Below are positions 9,289 through 18,758 of a stretch of DNA of 64,000 bases, piece by piece. Positions within the stretch are counted from its first letter, which is position 1. Each line of letters starts with the position of its first letter. The translations under genes and the position numbers were made by a program. The stretch is from Muribaculaceae bacterium (GTDB lineage Bacteria; Bacteroidota; Bacteroidia; Bacteroidales; Muribaculaceae): assembly GCA_017651515.1 (NCBI GenBank), contig JAGCCU010000001.1, positions 1 through 64,000 on the forward strand. The letters run 5' to 3'. The notes beneath the pieces were generated by a model. It was not told where the DNA came from. It was given only the letters and a program-made list of their open reading frames with translations, and ran no database searches.

Positions 9289-11432
9289 AACACACGTTAA
9301 TAATAATTGTGGCTCTTGCGTCATTGTGCTTCAACTCAATGGCGCAAGACCGCTACATCAACATTAATTCCGACAATGTGTCGCTTATCTATCACGTTGG
9401 TGACAACGGACGTCTTTACCAAGCCTACCTAGGACCACGTCTGTCCCACAAAAGTGACTATGCCAACCTGACGGGAGATATAGAGGCATATCTCACTCAC
9501 GGCATGGAAGACTACTTCGAGCCAGCACTGCATATAGAACACAGCGACGGCAACTCGTCGACCGAACTGAAATATGTGTCACACAGCGTGGCCAGTGCTG
9601 CCGACGGAGCAAGCCGCACGACAATTTCCCTTGCCGACGACCAGTACCCTACTACTGTGGAATTGATATTCGATGTCTATGCCCATCAAGACGTGATAGT
9701 AGAACACGCGGAAATCACTAATGGCGAGAAACGTCCAGTGAAACTGCACAGTTATGCGTCAAGCCTGTTGAGTATAAACCGTAGCCACTACTTCCTCACT
9801 GAGTTCTCCGGCGATTGGGCCAACGAAGTGAATATGAGTGAGAGTGAGCTGAATTTCGGCAAGAAGGTGCTCGACACCAAGCTTGGCAGTCGTGCCAGTA
9901 TGTTCATGCCATCGTTCTTTCAGCTGTCACTCGATGCTCCAGCTACCGAGACTAGTGGCAACGTGCTTGTGGGCACACTGGCGTGGACAGGTAACTACAG
10001 ATTCACTTTTGAGATTGATCAGCACCATAGACTGCGCGTGATTTCGGGCATTAATCCCTATTTCTCGACCTATGAGCTGAAGTCTGCCGAAAAGTTTGTC
10101 ACTCCCGATTTCATTTTTACTTATAGCACCGGCGGCCGCGGCAAAGCCAGCCGGAATCTTCACTCTTGGGCTCGCAATTATCGGCTTAAGAATGGCACCG
10201 GCAACCGCATGACACTGCTGAACAACTGGGAAGCCACATATTTTGACTTCAATGAGGAGAAGCTTGTTGGCCTTATGGACGATGCTGTGCGATTGGGTGT
10301 GGACATGTTCTTGCTCGATGACGGATGGTTTGGCAACAAGTATCCTCGCAGTAGTGACCACCAGGGGTTGGGCGACTGGCAGGAAACTGAGTCAAAGTTG
10401 CCGCATAAAGTGGGCTACCTGTGTGAACAAGCTGCCAAGAAGGGCATTAAATTTGGAATCTGGATTGAGCCTGAGATGGTCAATCCCAAGAGCGAACTTT
10501 ATGAGAGACATAAAGACTGGGTCATTCATCTGCCCAATCGCAAGGTGTATTACTTCCGCAATCAGATGGTGCTTGACCTGAGTAATCCAGCCGTACAAGA
10601 CCACGTATTCGGAGTGGTAGACCGCCTGATGACAGCCTATCCCCAGATTGCCTTCTTCAAGTGGGATTGCAATAGTCCCATCACCAACATCTTCTCGCCT
10701 TATCTCAAGGACAAGCAGACGCATTTGTATGTGGACTACGTGCGTGGGCTATACAAAGTTCTGGAACGTATCCGTGCAAAATACCCTGACCTGCCTATGA
10801 TGTTGTGCTCGGGTGGGGGAGGACGTATTGACTACGAAGCTCTTAAGTATTTTACAGAGTTTTGGCCCAGCGACAATACCGACCCTGTGGAACGCCTCTA
10901 TATCCAGTATGGCTTTTCTAGTGTCTATCCCGCCAAGGCGCAATGTGCCCACGTCACAACATGGAACAAAAACGCCAGTATCAAGTTTCGTGTCGACGTA
11001 GCAAGTATGGGAAAATTAGGATTTGACATCAAGTGCAGCGACCTGAAAGAAGACGAAATCAAGTTCTGCCGTGAAGCTATAGGCAATTATAATCGCTTGA
11101 AACCTGTGATACTCGACGGTGACATGTATCGCCTGGTGTCGCCCTACGAGGGTAATCATGCCTCAACCATGATGGTTGACGATGCAAAGGACCATGCCGT
11201 GCTTTTTGCTTTTGACATCAATCCACGTTACAGTGAACACCTGCTACCCGTGAAGCTGCAAGGCTTGGATCCCAACCGCAACTATCGTATCACCGAAATC
11301 AATCGTATGGGAGATTGGCCACTAGGGTGTGACGGTAAGACTTACAGTGGCGAATTCCTCATGACTGTTGGTCTGCACTTGTTTAGTACCAGCCGTCTCA
11401 AGAGCCATGTTTTGGAACTGACAGTTCAATAA
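9285..11432 (+). CDS. GH36 alpha-galactosidase, exported
   Basis: Removes terminal alpha-galactose from oligosaccharides (715 aa). A signal peptide (to about residue 20, ending SMAQ) suggests periplasmic location. GH36 signatures are clear: DDGWFGNKYPRSSD, IWIEPEMVNP, nucleophile Asp in FFKWDCN (the family usually has KWDMN) and acid/base Asp in FWPSDNTDP. It overlaps the xylose transporter by 4 nt and ends before a strong terminator, so it belongs to the xylose operon. That suggests the natural source carries both xylose and alpha-galactose, for example galactosylated hemicellulose side chains (inference). Confidence 0.92.
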   Translation: MKHTLIIIVALASLCFNSMAQDRYININSDNVSLIYHVGDNGRLYQAYLGPRLSHKSDYANLTGDIEAYLTHGMEDYFEPALHIEHSDGNSSTELKYVSHSVASAADGASRTTISLADDQYPTTVELIFDVYAHQDVIVEHAEITNGEKRPVKLHSYASSLLSINRSHYFLTEFSGDWANEVNMSESELNFGKKVLDTKLGSRASMFMPSFFQLSLDAPATETSGNVLVGTLAWTGNYRFTFEIDQHHRLRVISGINPYFSTYELKSAEKFVTPDFIFTYSTGGRGKASRNLHSWARNYRLKNGTGNRMTLLNNWEATYFDFNEEKLVGLMDDAVRLGVDMFLLDDGWFGNKYPRSSDHQGLGDWQETESKLPHKVGYLCEQAAKKGIKFGIWIEPEMVNPKSELYERHKDWVIHLPNRKVYYFRNQMVLDLSNPAVQDHVFGVVDRLMTAYPQIAFFKWDCNSPITNIFSPYLKDKQTHLYVDYVRGLYKVLERIRAKYPDLPMMLCSGGGGRIDYEALKYFTEFWPSDNTDPVERLYIQYGFSSVYPAKAQCAHVTTWNKNASIKFRVDVASMGKLGFDIKCSDLKEDEIKFCREAIGNYNRLKPVILDGDMYRLVSPYEGNHASTMMVDDAKDHAVLFAFDINPRYSEHLLPVKLQGLDPNRNYRITEINRMGDWPLGCDGKTYSGEFLMTVGLHLFSTSRLKSHVLELTVQ

Positions 11433-11457
11433 ACAGTAGTTTAGTTCATATAGAGTT

Positions 11458-11485
11458 GGGGCATTATGGAATTCCATAATGCCCC
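11458..11485 (+). terminator. Perfect 28-nt palindromic terminator of the xylose operon
   Basis: GGGGCATTATGGAA is followed directly by its own reverse complement and then TTTTA. It ends the plus-strand xylose operon and faces the end of the minus-strand GH2 gene at 11512. Little T-tract exists on the minus side, so action is mainly for the plus strand. Confidence 0.85.
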
Positions 11486-11511
11486 TTTTAAATCTATATG
11501 CAAGAATTGAC

Positions 11512-14500
11512 TTATAAGGTAATGCGAAATGTACGACTGTTTTTATTATTAGATACTATTGCAAAATAGATGCCGTGAGGCAACGAGGTGGCTATGAAGC
11601 CGCTTCCGCTAATGCTGGAGTGCAATAGTTGAGTGCCTTTCACATCATAGACAGTAATCATCTGTGTGCCTTCGACAGTGTAGGATATATGCCCGTTAAT
11701 TGCGGTGACCTCTACGGTTTCTTTTTTTTTAATCGAGCTTAACCCCGTATTCTTAGTCGAAACTCTACCTGTTGCAAAGCCGCTTGCCTGCTTGCCGTTG
11801 TCAATAGCTTGAATACCCCACAAGTAGTAATCTTCAGGATTGCTGAGTTTCATCTTGTATTGTGTCCCAACTATAGCTCCTGCAAGTTCATCTACGCGCA
11901 ATCTACCTGTAGTGCGATCGGCGGGAATTGTCATGAATACTGGCGATTTTTCCTCGGCCTGCACCCAGATATTGTAGTGCAGTGCCTCGGCAGGTGTAAC
12001 ATCGTCGGTCGAGCGATTCCAAGTGAAAATGAGTTCCTTAGTCGAAGCATTATACTCTGCTTTGATTCCCTGTGGCACTGTTGGAGCAGCATTTGGCGCG
12101 ATGCCTTCTTTTACCGACTCGTTGTGATATAGTAACGCTGCGCATCCCTTGCTGCACACATTGCTCTGTGCCCATCCCATGCTCCATGCGTCAAGATAGC
12201 CATCACTGTCGTAGTCCACTAAGTGATTGTTGCCGTGACTGACGCGGGCGAACGCCCACAGCTTTCCAAATGGATCATTGTAATATGGACCGAATTCAGT
12301 AAAGGCAAAGTCGCCACGGTTCAGATATAACCATGTAGTGATTTCATGCTCCTGGCCATGACCACCAATGAATATATCGACAAGGCCATCGTGATTGACG
12401 TCGGCAACTGCCGGAGTAGCACCATCCACTCCTTCGAAGCCACAATAAGAGTCGCTCAACATGGCAAAGTTGCGATTTCCGCAGTTGCGATAGATGAACA
12501 CCGACTTGTCGTTTCCACCTTTATTGCCTGAAAATCCAGTTACAAGAATGTCGGTTAGACCATCTCCATCGAAGTCTGCTGGCACTGTGCATGAATCATA
12601 AGAGCCTTGCAAGCCTTTAACAGTTAGTGAGAATGTGCCGTCACCATTATTCCAGTAAACGTACATTGCTCCACGATTTGCTTCGTAGCCCGATGCAACG
12701 ATGTCGAGCAAGCCGTCACTGTCCATGTCGGCAAAGTTGACCGATCCGCGTGCCAACTCGGCAAAAGGAAGTGTACCATCAAGTGGAGTTGTTTGTTCGA
12801 TGAATCGCTGGCCCCGATCATTGCGATAAAGTTTCACCATTCGTCGGTCGGTAGCGAGTAGTCCTTCGGAATTGAGATATGCTTCACGGCCACAAACAAT
12901 GATATCGATCCATCCGTCACGGTCATAATCACCTACGCTCACCCAGTGACGGCCTCGGCCTCCATCGGTATCATTGTAAATCTCTCCGATACCCATTGCT
13001 CCATCAATGTTGACATCTTCAAACTGCATGTTACCCAGGTTATGGTACAGATGAGCTACTACGTCTTGCGGGCTGCTGAGTGTTTTTTTGCTCAAGCCAG
13101 GAACAAAGAGGTCGAGTTGACCGTCATTGTCATAATCTAACCAAACAGGGCAAGCGTAGTAGGTTACCGCAAAAGGGCTCATCTCGCGACGAAAGGTATT
13201 GTCGTCGGTCAATCTATAGAGCAAAGATGCTATGCTTGACTGATGATCGTTGAATCCCGAATAAACAAGCTCCCACTTGTTATCGCCATCGGCATCACCC
13301 CATGCCACATTGCTGCGGTCGGAAGTGTGAATGAACTGGCCAGGATTCAGGGCATTCTGTCGTGGTTCATCAGGTACTGGTTTAGCCACTCTTTCAAACT
13401 GAGGTTCTATAACAGTGCCAGGCTCTTCGCTTGAAGCATATGGAGCATCATTACTCTCAGTGAAGTCTTCAATGTAATCGAAATCTTCCTCGGTGAATAC
13501 AGTGAGACCAACGTCCATAACTTGCCCACCAGAACCTTGCTTACCTGCCAAGGCAATCAAGTTCCATTCGCCTGGTCGTAATGTGGCCCTAGCCTCAGCG
13601 CTGATGTCCAGTGGAACGTAACTATTGGTCCAACCCGATTCTGTGGCTGCCCACACGCCATTTATATAGATTTCCACATCGTCGTCATGGAAAACCATGA
13701 AGCGTAGTTTGGCTATATTTTCAGGAGAGATGTCGCCCAATTTAAACCAACGACGCATGTGGATTTGGTTAGTGTTCCAATCAGTGCCCACAATGCTATT
13801 CCAGTTGCTGCCGAGATTACGTGCAAACGCAGCTTGTCCTTGGCTCCACGAACTGTCGTCGAAATTCTTGTCGCTCCAGTGGCGTGGCACATCAGGCGTA
13901 GTGATATATCGCCATATGTAGTGATGTGTCAGAGCCGTGGAAAGAATTGGTTTTAGAATAGTAGTGCTATTTGGTAGATCGATACACTCTTGAATTTTAC
14001 TGCGGATAGCAGTGTATGGCTCATAGGGTTTAAGTATGCGGCGGTCGTAGGTATAGAAACCATTTTTCTCAATTTCCACATCACTCAACTGTGTGTAAAC
14101 TGCAGCGTTGAGTCCCACAGGATAAAGATCTTTGATTTTGTCACATAAGCCATTGAAATAGGTTGTAAAGTCGGTTGCCGATTCCACCACAATGTACTGG
14201 AAATCGCCACCAGGCCAGATGTGCCCTGGTACTTTAAGGGTAATTCCTCCATATTCGCCACACACAGCAGCGCGGTTGGCATTTTGAGGACAACTTGGAT
14301 TGGGATAACTATGAGTGTCAATAATGTTTCCCACTTCGCTGTCAGTCCATCCACTGGCACAGCAAATCAGAGAAGCTTTTCCATAGCGTGCTGGTGTCAG
14401 TGAGTTTACCTTGCCATCCACGTGACGGGTCATGCGGTCGGTGTCGAATTGTCCCCAACCTTCGTTGAAGACCACCCAGTGTACGACACTTGGGAAGTTC

Positions 14501-15771
14501 TTGACGGCAGGAATAATATGATCGACTTCCTGCTCAAAGTTGGCCTTGGCGAATTCTTCGCTACCTTGAGGCAGATTAGGACTGGGTAAATCTTGCCACA
14601 CCAGCAGACCTAACTTATCGCACCAGTAGTACCAGCGTGCTGGCTCAATCTTGATGTGCTTGCGCACCATGTTGAAGCCAAGATCCTTCATTGCCTTGAC
14701 ATCAAACCACAATGCTTCGTCACTTGCTGGCATATAGAGACCATCGGGCCACCATCCCTGATCCAGTGGACCCATCTGGAAAATTTGCTCATTATTTAGA
14801 TAAATGCGAGGAATCTTGTTGATATCTTGCTTTACTTCAATCTTACGCATACCACAATAACTCTTCACTTCATCTTTCAGGGAGCCATTATGTAGTACCT
14901 TTAATTTTACATCGTAGAGGTATGGGTCATTGGGCGACCATGTGTGTACATCGCCATTAAACGTAAGACGAAAAACAGTTCCATTAGTACCGTTACCCGA
15001 AGCCACGATATTGCCCTCGGTGTCGGTTACTTCGGCTTCGAGTATCACTCCGTCTGCAACATTTGTTGTAGCCTTTAGGCTCAGCCACTTGCGGTCGAGG
15101 CATGGCTCGATTTCTAAATGCTGAACATATACATCGGGAACCGATTCAATCCATACCGTCTGCCAAATGCCACTCACTGCTGTGTACCAACAAATGGATG
15201 GATTTTTAGACTGTTTGCCCGTTGGCTGTCCTTGTGCACCGGTGTTATCGTAAATGTAAACCGCCACTTCTTGATTGCCTGTCGCATTCAGAGCATTTGT
15301 AATATCAAAATAGAATGGATCGTAGCCGCCAGTGTGCCTTCCCACCAGATTGCCGTTGACATACACGACAGTTTCCCAATCGACAGCGCCAAAATGCAGC
15401 AGGACATTCTTGCCCGTCATTGAGGCTGGCAAGTTGAATGTGCGGCGATACCAATATATCTGTTCGTCGCTTTTTTCCATTACCCCCGACAGGGCTGACT
15501 CAATGGGGAACGGCACAAGTATCTTTTTGTCGTAGGAGAATGAACTTGAATAGACTTCATCTTTCACGCCTTTACGCAAGTCCCACACTCCATTCAGGTT
15601 CATCCAAGAGTCACGCACCATCTGTGGACGTGGATACTCAGGCAAAACATTGTTAGGATCAAGTGATTCGCTCCAAGGCGTCATCATAGGGCCTTCTTTC
15701 ATCTGCCAGTCATCTGCCGAAGCATTTAGGGCAATCACAATTCCAATAATGCAAAATAATAATTTCTTCAT
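11512..15771 (-). CDS. GH2 glycosidase fused to a jelly-roll domain, FG-GAP/VCBS propeller and T9SS C-terminal domain
   Basis: Large secreted enzyme (1419 aa) with a signal peptide (1-19). Residues ~45-610 are a GH2 sugar-binding, immunoglobulin-like and TIM-barrel core with acid/base Glu437 (VVFNEGWGQ) and nucleophile Glu506 (CGEYGG), so it is probably active as a beta-galactosidase-like exo-enzyme. Residues ~650-790 form a jelly-roll module (NFDDSSWSQGQAAF). Residues ~830-1230 hold FG-GAP/VCBS repeats (DADGDN, DYDNDGQLDLF, DFDGDGLTDIL), then a fibronectin-like stretch and a type A T9SS tail ending FRITL. The part after ~800 is paralogous to the stand-alone protein at 29486-31465. It is second in a two-gene unit behind the GH3 gene (35-nt gap). 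Confidence 0.88.
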   Translation of the reverse strand: MKKLLFCIIGIVIALNASADDWQMKEGPMMTPWSESLDPNNVLPEYPRPQMVRDSWMNLNGVWDLRKGVKDEVYSSSFSYDKKILVPFPIESALSGVMEKSDEQIYWYRRTFNLPASMTGKNVLLHFGAVDWETVVYVNGNLVGRHTGGYDPFYFDITNALNATGNQEVAVYIYDNTGAQGQPTGKQSKNPSICWYTAVSGIWQTVWIESVPDVYVQHLEIEPCLDRKWLSLKATTNVADGVILEAEVTDTEGNIVASGNGTNGTVFRLTFNGDVHTWSPNDPYLYDVKLKVLHNGSLKDEVKSYCGMRKIEVKQDINKIPRIYLNNEQIFQMGPLDQGWWPDGLYMPASDEALWFDVKAMKDLGFNMVRKHIKIEPARWYYWCDKLGLLVWQDLPSPNLPQGSEEFAKANFEQEVDHIIPAVKNFPSVVHWVVFNEGWGQFDTDRMTRHVDGKVNSLTPARYGKASLICCASGWTDSEVGNIIDTHSYPNPSCPQNANRAAVCGEYGGITLKVPGHIWPGGDFQYIVVESATDFTTYFNGLCDKIKDLYPVGLNAAVYTQLSDVEIEKNGFYTYDRRILKPYEPYTAIRSKIQECIDLPNSTTILKPILSTALTHHYIWRYITTPDVPRHWSDKNFDDSSWSQGQAAFARNLGSNWNSIVGTDWNTNQIHMRRWFKLGDISPENIAKLRFMVFHDDDVEIYINGVWAATESGWTNSYVPLDISAEARATLRPGEWNLIALAGKQGSGGQVMDVGLTVFTEEDFDYIEDFTESNDAPYASSEEPGTVIEPQFERVAKPVPDEPRQNALNPGQFIHTSDRSNVAWGDADGDNKWELVYSGFNDHQSSIASLLYRLTDDNTFRREMSPFAVTYYACPVWLDYDNDGQLDLFVPGLSKKTLSSPQDVVAHLYHNLGNMQFEDVNIDGAMGIGEIYNDTDGGRGRHWVSVGDYDRDGWIDIIVCGREAYLNSEGLLATDRRMVKLYRNDRGQRFIEQTTPLDGTLPFAELARGSVNFADMDSDGLLDIVASGYEANRGAMYVYWNNGDGTFSLTVKGLQGSYDSCTVPADFDGDGLTDILVTGFSGNKGGNDKSVFIYRNCGNRNFAMLSDSYCGFEGVDGATPAVADVNHDGLVDIFIGGHGQEHEITTWLYLNRGDFAFTEFGPYYNDPFGKLWAFARVSHGNNHLVDYDSDGYLDAWSMGWAQSNVCSKGCAALLYHNESVKEGIAPNAAPTVPQGIKAEYNASTKELIFTWNRSTDDVTPAEALHYNIWVQAEEKSPVFMTIPADRTTGRLRVDELAGAIVGTQYKMKLSNPEDYYLWGIQAIDNGKQASGFATGRVSTKNTGLSSIKKKETVEVTAINGHISYTVEGTQMITVYDVKGTQLLHSSISGSGFIATSLPHGIYFAIVSNNKNSRTFRITL

Positions 15772-15806
15772 ATCTAATAGTTTTTAAAATAATTATCACC
15801 AGAATA

Positions 15807-18608
15807 TTATTTAATCAAAACCTTGTAGGTGTGGCGTGCACTGCCATTCATTACTTCAATTAAATAGAAACCTTGACTCAATTCTATTTGACTAGTACCT
15901 TTAATCTGTAATGCTGTGGAAATCAACCGTCCGTCGGTAGTGTAAGCTCTCACATTCACTGGTTGCAACAGAGAAACTATCTCGACTGCGCCATTCAAAG
16001 GTCTAACACTCACCCCATCCATTTCAATATTCTTCATCTCAGTAATCACGTCATAACCACCCACTTGAACCATTTGTTGCAAGCGAATGTCGGCCGATGA
16101 TGCACCCACCATCACAGTATAAAGTCCTTCGGGGGTGTAAAACTCCTTATTGTCATCGTCCCAAAGACGCAATTCATTGAGAGGTATTTGAAACTCAAAA
16201 TTTTGAGTCGTAGCTTGTGGTATAGTTACTCGATCAAAGCCATGCAGTTGTTTGATGGGCAAGGTACGAGACTGCGCTGGGAAACGTAAGTAAACCTGTG
16301 GAACTTCGTCTCCATCAGTGTGTCCGACGTTGCGAACATCAAATGATACATTCAAGACTTCATCTTCAAGATTTACACGAAGTCCTGAATATCGGAACGA
16401 CGTGTAACTCAATCCATGCCCGAACACATACAGCGGATTACCTTGATAATACATATAGGTGCGATTGTTGGTAATGTTATAGTCATCAAAGGCGGGCAAT
16501 TCATTTGTTGATCTGTAGAAAGTGAAGGGTAGTCGTCCGGCGGGATTGTAGTTGCCAAACAGCACGTCAGCCACTGCTGTGCCACCTTGCTCGCCTGGAT
16601 ACCACGCATAGATTACTCCCGGCACGGTTTCTTTAACCCATTCACTGGCAAGAGGACTGCCTGACACAAACACCACCACTAGGTTGGGGTTTGCCTGGTA
16701 GGCTAATTGGAGGAAGTTGAGTTGCTCTGCCGGCAGTTCAATTGCATTACGGTCGAGTGCTTCACGTTCGATGTCCTTGTTAAGGCCCATTACGGCAATC
16801 GTCAGGTCGCTACTCCTGATTATCTGTCCTGCTTTGCCATAGGCATCCAGGGGATCGGCACCTTCGATTGCGGGAGTTTTCCACATGAAAGTTGCTACTG
16901 CATCGCCACCATTGTCGAAATACTCAACCTCTATGTGATATGTTTGTCCTTCATGCAATCCTATACTTGAATATGTGGTAGTGGCTGCATGCACGTTCCA
17001 GTCATTGATGATAGTTCTTCCGTCAACTTTTAATCGGCAGCCATCATCACTGGTGAAAGCAAAGAGATATCTTCCTGTTACCGGTGCCACTAAGTCGCCG
17101 CTCCATCGAATCGACATAGGTGCACTTGGAACCATGGGATTGGGAGGTTGGTTGCTGGGATCGAAATAGAAGAAATCGGTCTGGGTTGTTGCTACAGGTG
17201 TTCCGCTTAGGTCGGCGTTGTCAAAGTATTCCATCGTGACACCATCTGGGAAAAAAGTGTCATTCATAAGTGCGTATGATGAATTGCTTTTTACCCATGG
17301 AGCATATGACACTACCACATCGTCGCCACACTCATTCATGATGCCCTCCAGAACAGAGACAGGTTGGTTGATGGGTGTGCCGCTATAGTCGCCATACACA
17401 TATTTTGCAGCATTAATGCCCACCACCGCTATCGAGTCTATCTGACTTTTGTCGATGGGCAGAATTCCGTTGTTCTGCATCAATACGATACTTTGGCGTG
17501 CCGCTTCGGCAGCCAGTTCCTGATGCTCGGCACATCCCACTACTGATGGCTGGATGGTGTTATATGGACTGCCGTTCACACGGTCAAGCAGTCCCAGTCG
17601 CAGTCGCAGTCGCATCACGCGATACACCGCTGAGTCGATATCCGCACTTGTCACCAAACCGGAATTATAGGCATTACGCAGCGGTGAGCCATATACGTAG
17701 TCTCCACATTCCAGATCCAAACCAGCTTTTATGCTGACTCTGGCTGACTCTTCGTAACTCGACACGAAGTGATGATTGCTCACATCCTCACTCAATGCGC
17801 CGCAGTCGCTTACCACGTATCCGTTAAAGCCCCAGTCGTCACGCAGCACATCGGTAAGGAGCCACTTGTTAGCTGAGCACGGCACTCCGTTAAGTGCGTT
17901 GTAGGCACTCATGACGCTCTGAACATTAGCTTTCTTAATTGCCATTTCATAGGGCACAAAGTAATACTCCCGCAGGTCTTGCTCACTCACTTGTGAACTG
18001 ATGCCTGACCGGTTCTCCTCGATGTTGTTAGCAACAAAGTGCTTCACCGTTGCGCCCACTTTCAAGTAGTGCTCATCGTCGCCTTGCAGGCCACGCACAA
18101 AGGCAATTGCGTTCTCCGAAGTCAGATAAGGGTCTTCACCGTAAGTTTCCGGTGTGCGTCCCCATCTTGGGTCGCGTGCCATATTCACAGTAGGGGAGAA
18201 GAAGGAAAGCAAGTCACTTGCACTGTCGTGCTGATATTGACCCCAACCGAGTTCTGTCCAGCGGCCTCTAGCTTCATCGCTTATAGCAATAGCCACTTGA
18301 TGCATCAAGTCAGTATTCCACATGCTCGCCAGTCCTGAAGACTGTGGAAACACGGTGAACCGTCCTGGGCGTACCACCCCATGCAGCGCTTCGTTGCCGA
18401 AGTAATACTTTGGCAACCCCAATCTAGGAATGGCTGGCTGATTATGCCGTAAGAGTGAAATCTTTTCGTCTAGAGTGAGTCGGTTGAGCAGGTCGTTAAG
18501 GCGTTGCTGTTCACTTAGGTTTGGATTATTGAACGGATAGTATTGTGCGAATGAAATATTTGTCGCAAGACAACATACTAATAATCCGACTAAGCGTAGT
18601 AATTTCAT
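15807..18608 (-). CDS. GH3 beta-glycosidase (xylosidase/glucosidase type) with PA14 insert and T9SS tail
   Basis: Secreted exo-acting GH3 enzyme (933 aa). A signal peptide (1-21) precedes the barrel, whose blocks GNEALHGVVRPG, RDPRWGRTPETYGEDPYL and YVVSDCGAL place the nucleophile at Asp268. A PA14 module (~455-600, FTSDDGCRLKVDGR) is inserted in the C-terminal domain, followed by an FnIII-like domain and a T9SS tail ending YKVLIK. The sequence resembles beta-xylosidase/beta-glucosidase-type GH3, but substrate cannot be set by eye. It has its own promoter with the shared operator and precedes the GH2-propeller gene. A close paralogue without the T9SS tail is at 55993-58542. Confidence 0.88.
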   Translation of the reverse strand: MKLLRLVGLLVCCLATNISFAQYYPFNNPNLSEQQRLNDLLNRLTLDEKISLLRHNQPAIPRLGLPKYYFGNEALHGVVRPGRFTVFPQSSGLASMWNTDLMHQVAIAISDEARGRWTELGWGQYQHDSASDLLSFFSPTVNMARDPRWGRTPETYGEDPYLTSENAIAFVRGLQGDDEHYLKVGATVKHFVANNIEENRSGISSQVSEQDLREYYFVPYEMAIKKANVQSVMSAYNALNGVPCSANKWLLTDVLRDDWGFNGYVVSDCGALSEDVSNHHFVSSYEESARVSIKAGLDLECGDYVYGSPLRNAYNSGLVTSADIDSAVYRVMRLRLRLGLLDRVNGSPYNTIQPSVVGCAEHQELAAEAARQSIVLMQNNGILPIDKSQIDSIAVVGINAAKYVYGDYSGTPINQPVSVLEGIMNECGDDVVVSYAPWVKSNSSYALMNDTFFPDGVTMEYFDNADLSGTPVATTQTDFFYFDPSNQPPNPMVPSAPMSIRWSGDLVAPVTGRYLFAFTSDDGCRLKVDGRTIINDWNVHAATTTYSSIGLHEGQTYHIEVEYFDNGGDAVATFMWKTPAIEGADPLDAYGKAGQIIRSSDLTIAVMGLNKDIEREALDRNAIELPAEQLNFLQLAYQANPNLVVVFVSGSPLASEWVKETVPGVIYAWYPGEQGGTAVADVLFGNYNPAGRLPFTFYRSTNELPAFDDYNITNNRTYMYYQGNPLYVFGHGLSYTSFRYSGLRVNLEDEVLNVSFDVRNVGHTDGDEVPQVYLRFPAQSRTLPIKQLHGFDRVTIPQATTQNFEFQIPLNELRLWDDDNKEFYTPEGLYTVMVGASSADIRLQQMVQVGGYDVITEMKNIEMDGVSVRPLNGAVEIVSLLQPVNVRAYTTDGRLISTALQIKGTSQIELSQGFYLIEVMNGSARHTYKVLIK

Positions 18609-18637
18609 TGTTTGTTTCCTTTTTTATTTTACAATTG

Positions 18638-18688
18638 CAAAATTACTTCATCAGCACAAGAATAAATAACAATCTCGTATCAAAAGAT
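18638..18688 (-). promoter_or_regulatory. Promoter with shared operator box for the GH3-GH2 unit
   Basis: On the minus strand the -7 element TAATTTTG lies at 18645-18638. The box ATCTTTTGATACGAGATTG runs from 18688 to 18670, with its first 8 bases ending 35 nt before the -7. No good -33 TTTG is seen, which fits an activator-dependent promoter. Compare 20704-20754, 24490-24540, 31504-31554 and 41161-41211. Confidence 0.6.
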
Positions 18689-18724
18689 AAAAAAAAGAGC
18701 TTGCCCCAAATGGAGCAAGCCCTC
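18689..18724 (-). terminator. Rho-independent terminator of the CBM-module gene
   Basis: On the minus strand GAGGGCTTGC pairs with GCAAGCTCTT across a short loop (18724 down to ~18697), followed by a run of eight U (18696-18689). It ends the gene at 18759-20657 and abuts the operator of the next promoter. Confidence 0.8.
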
Positions 18725-18758
18725 ACTCTAACTGAATATATTGTTGCGTATGTTATGA

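Noticed and set aside
17585-17620. Tandem CAGTCG-type repeat as a possible CRISPR or regulatory repeat
   Set aside because: It is a short run within the GH3 gene that encodes alternating Arg-Leu residues and keeps the frame; no spacers.
18638-18688. Shared box as a mere -33 promoter element
   Set aside because: Bacteroidetes -33 TTTG lies about 19-21 nt before the -7; the box starts 43 nt before it, and separate -33-like bases exist in some of the promoters.
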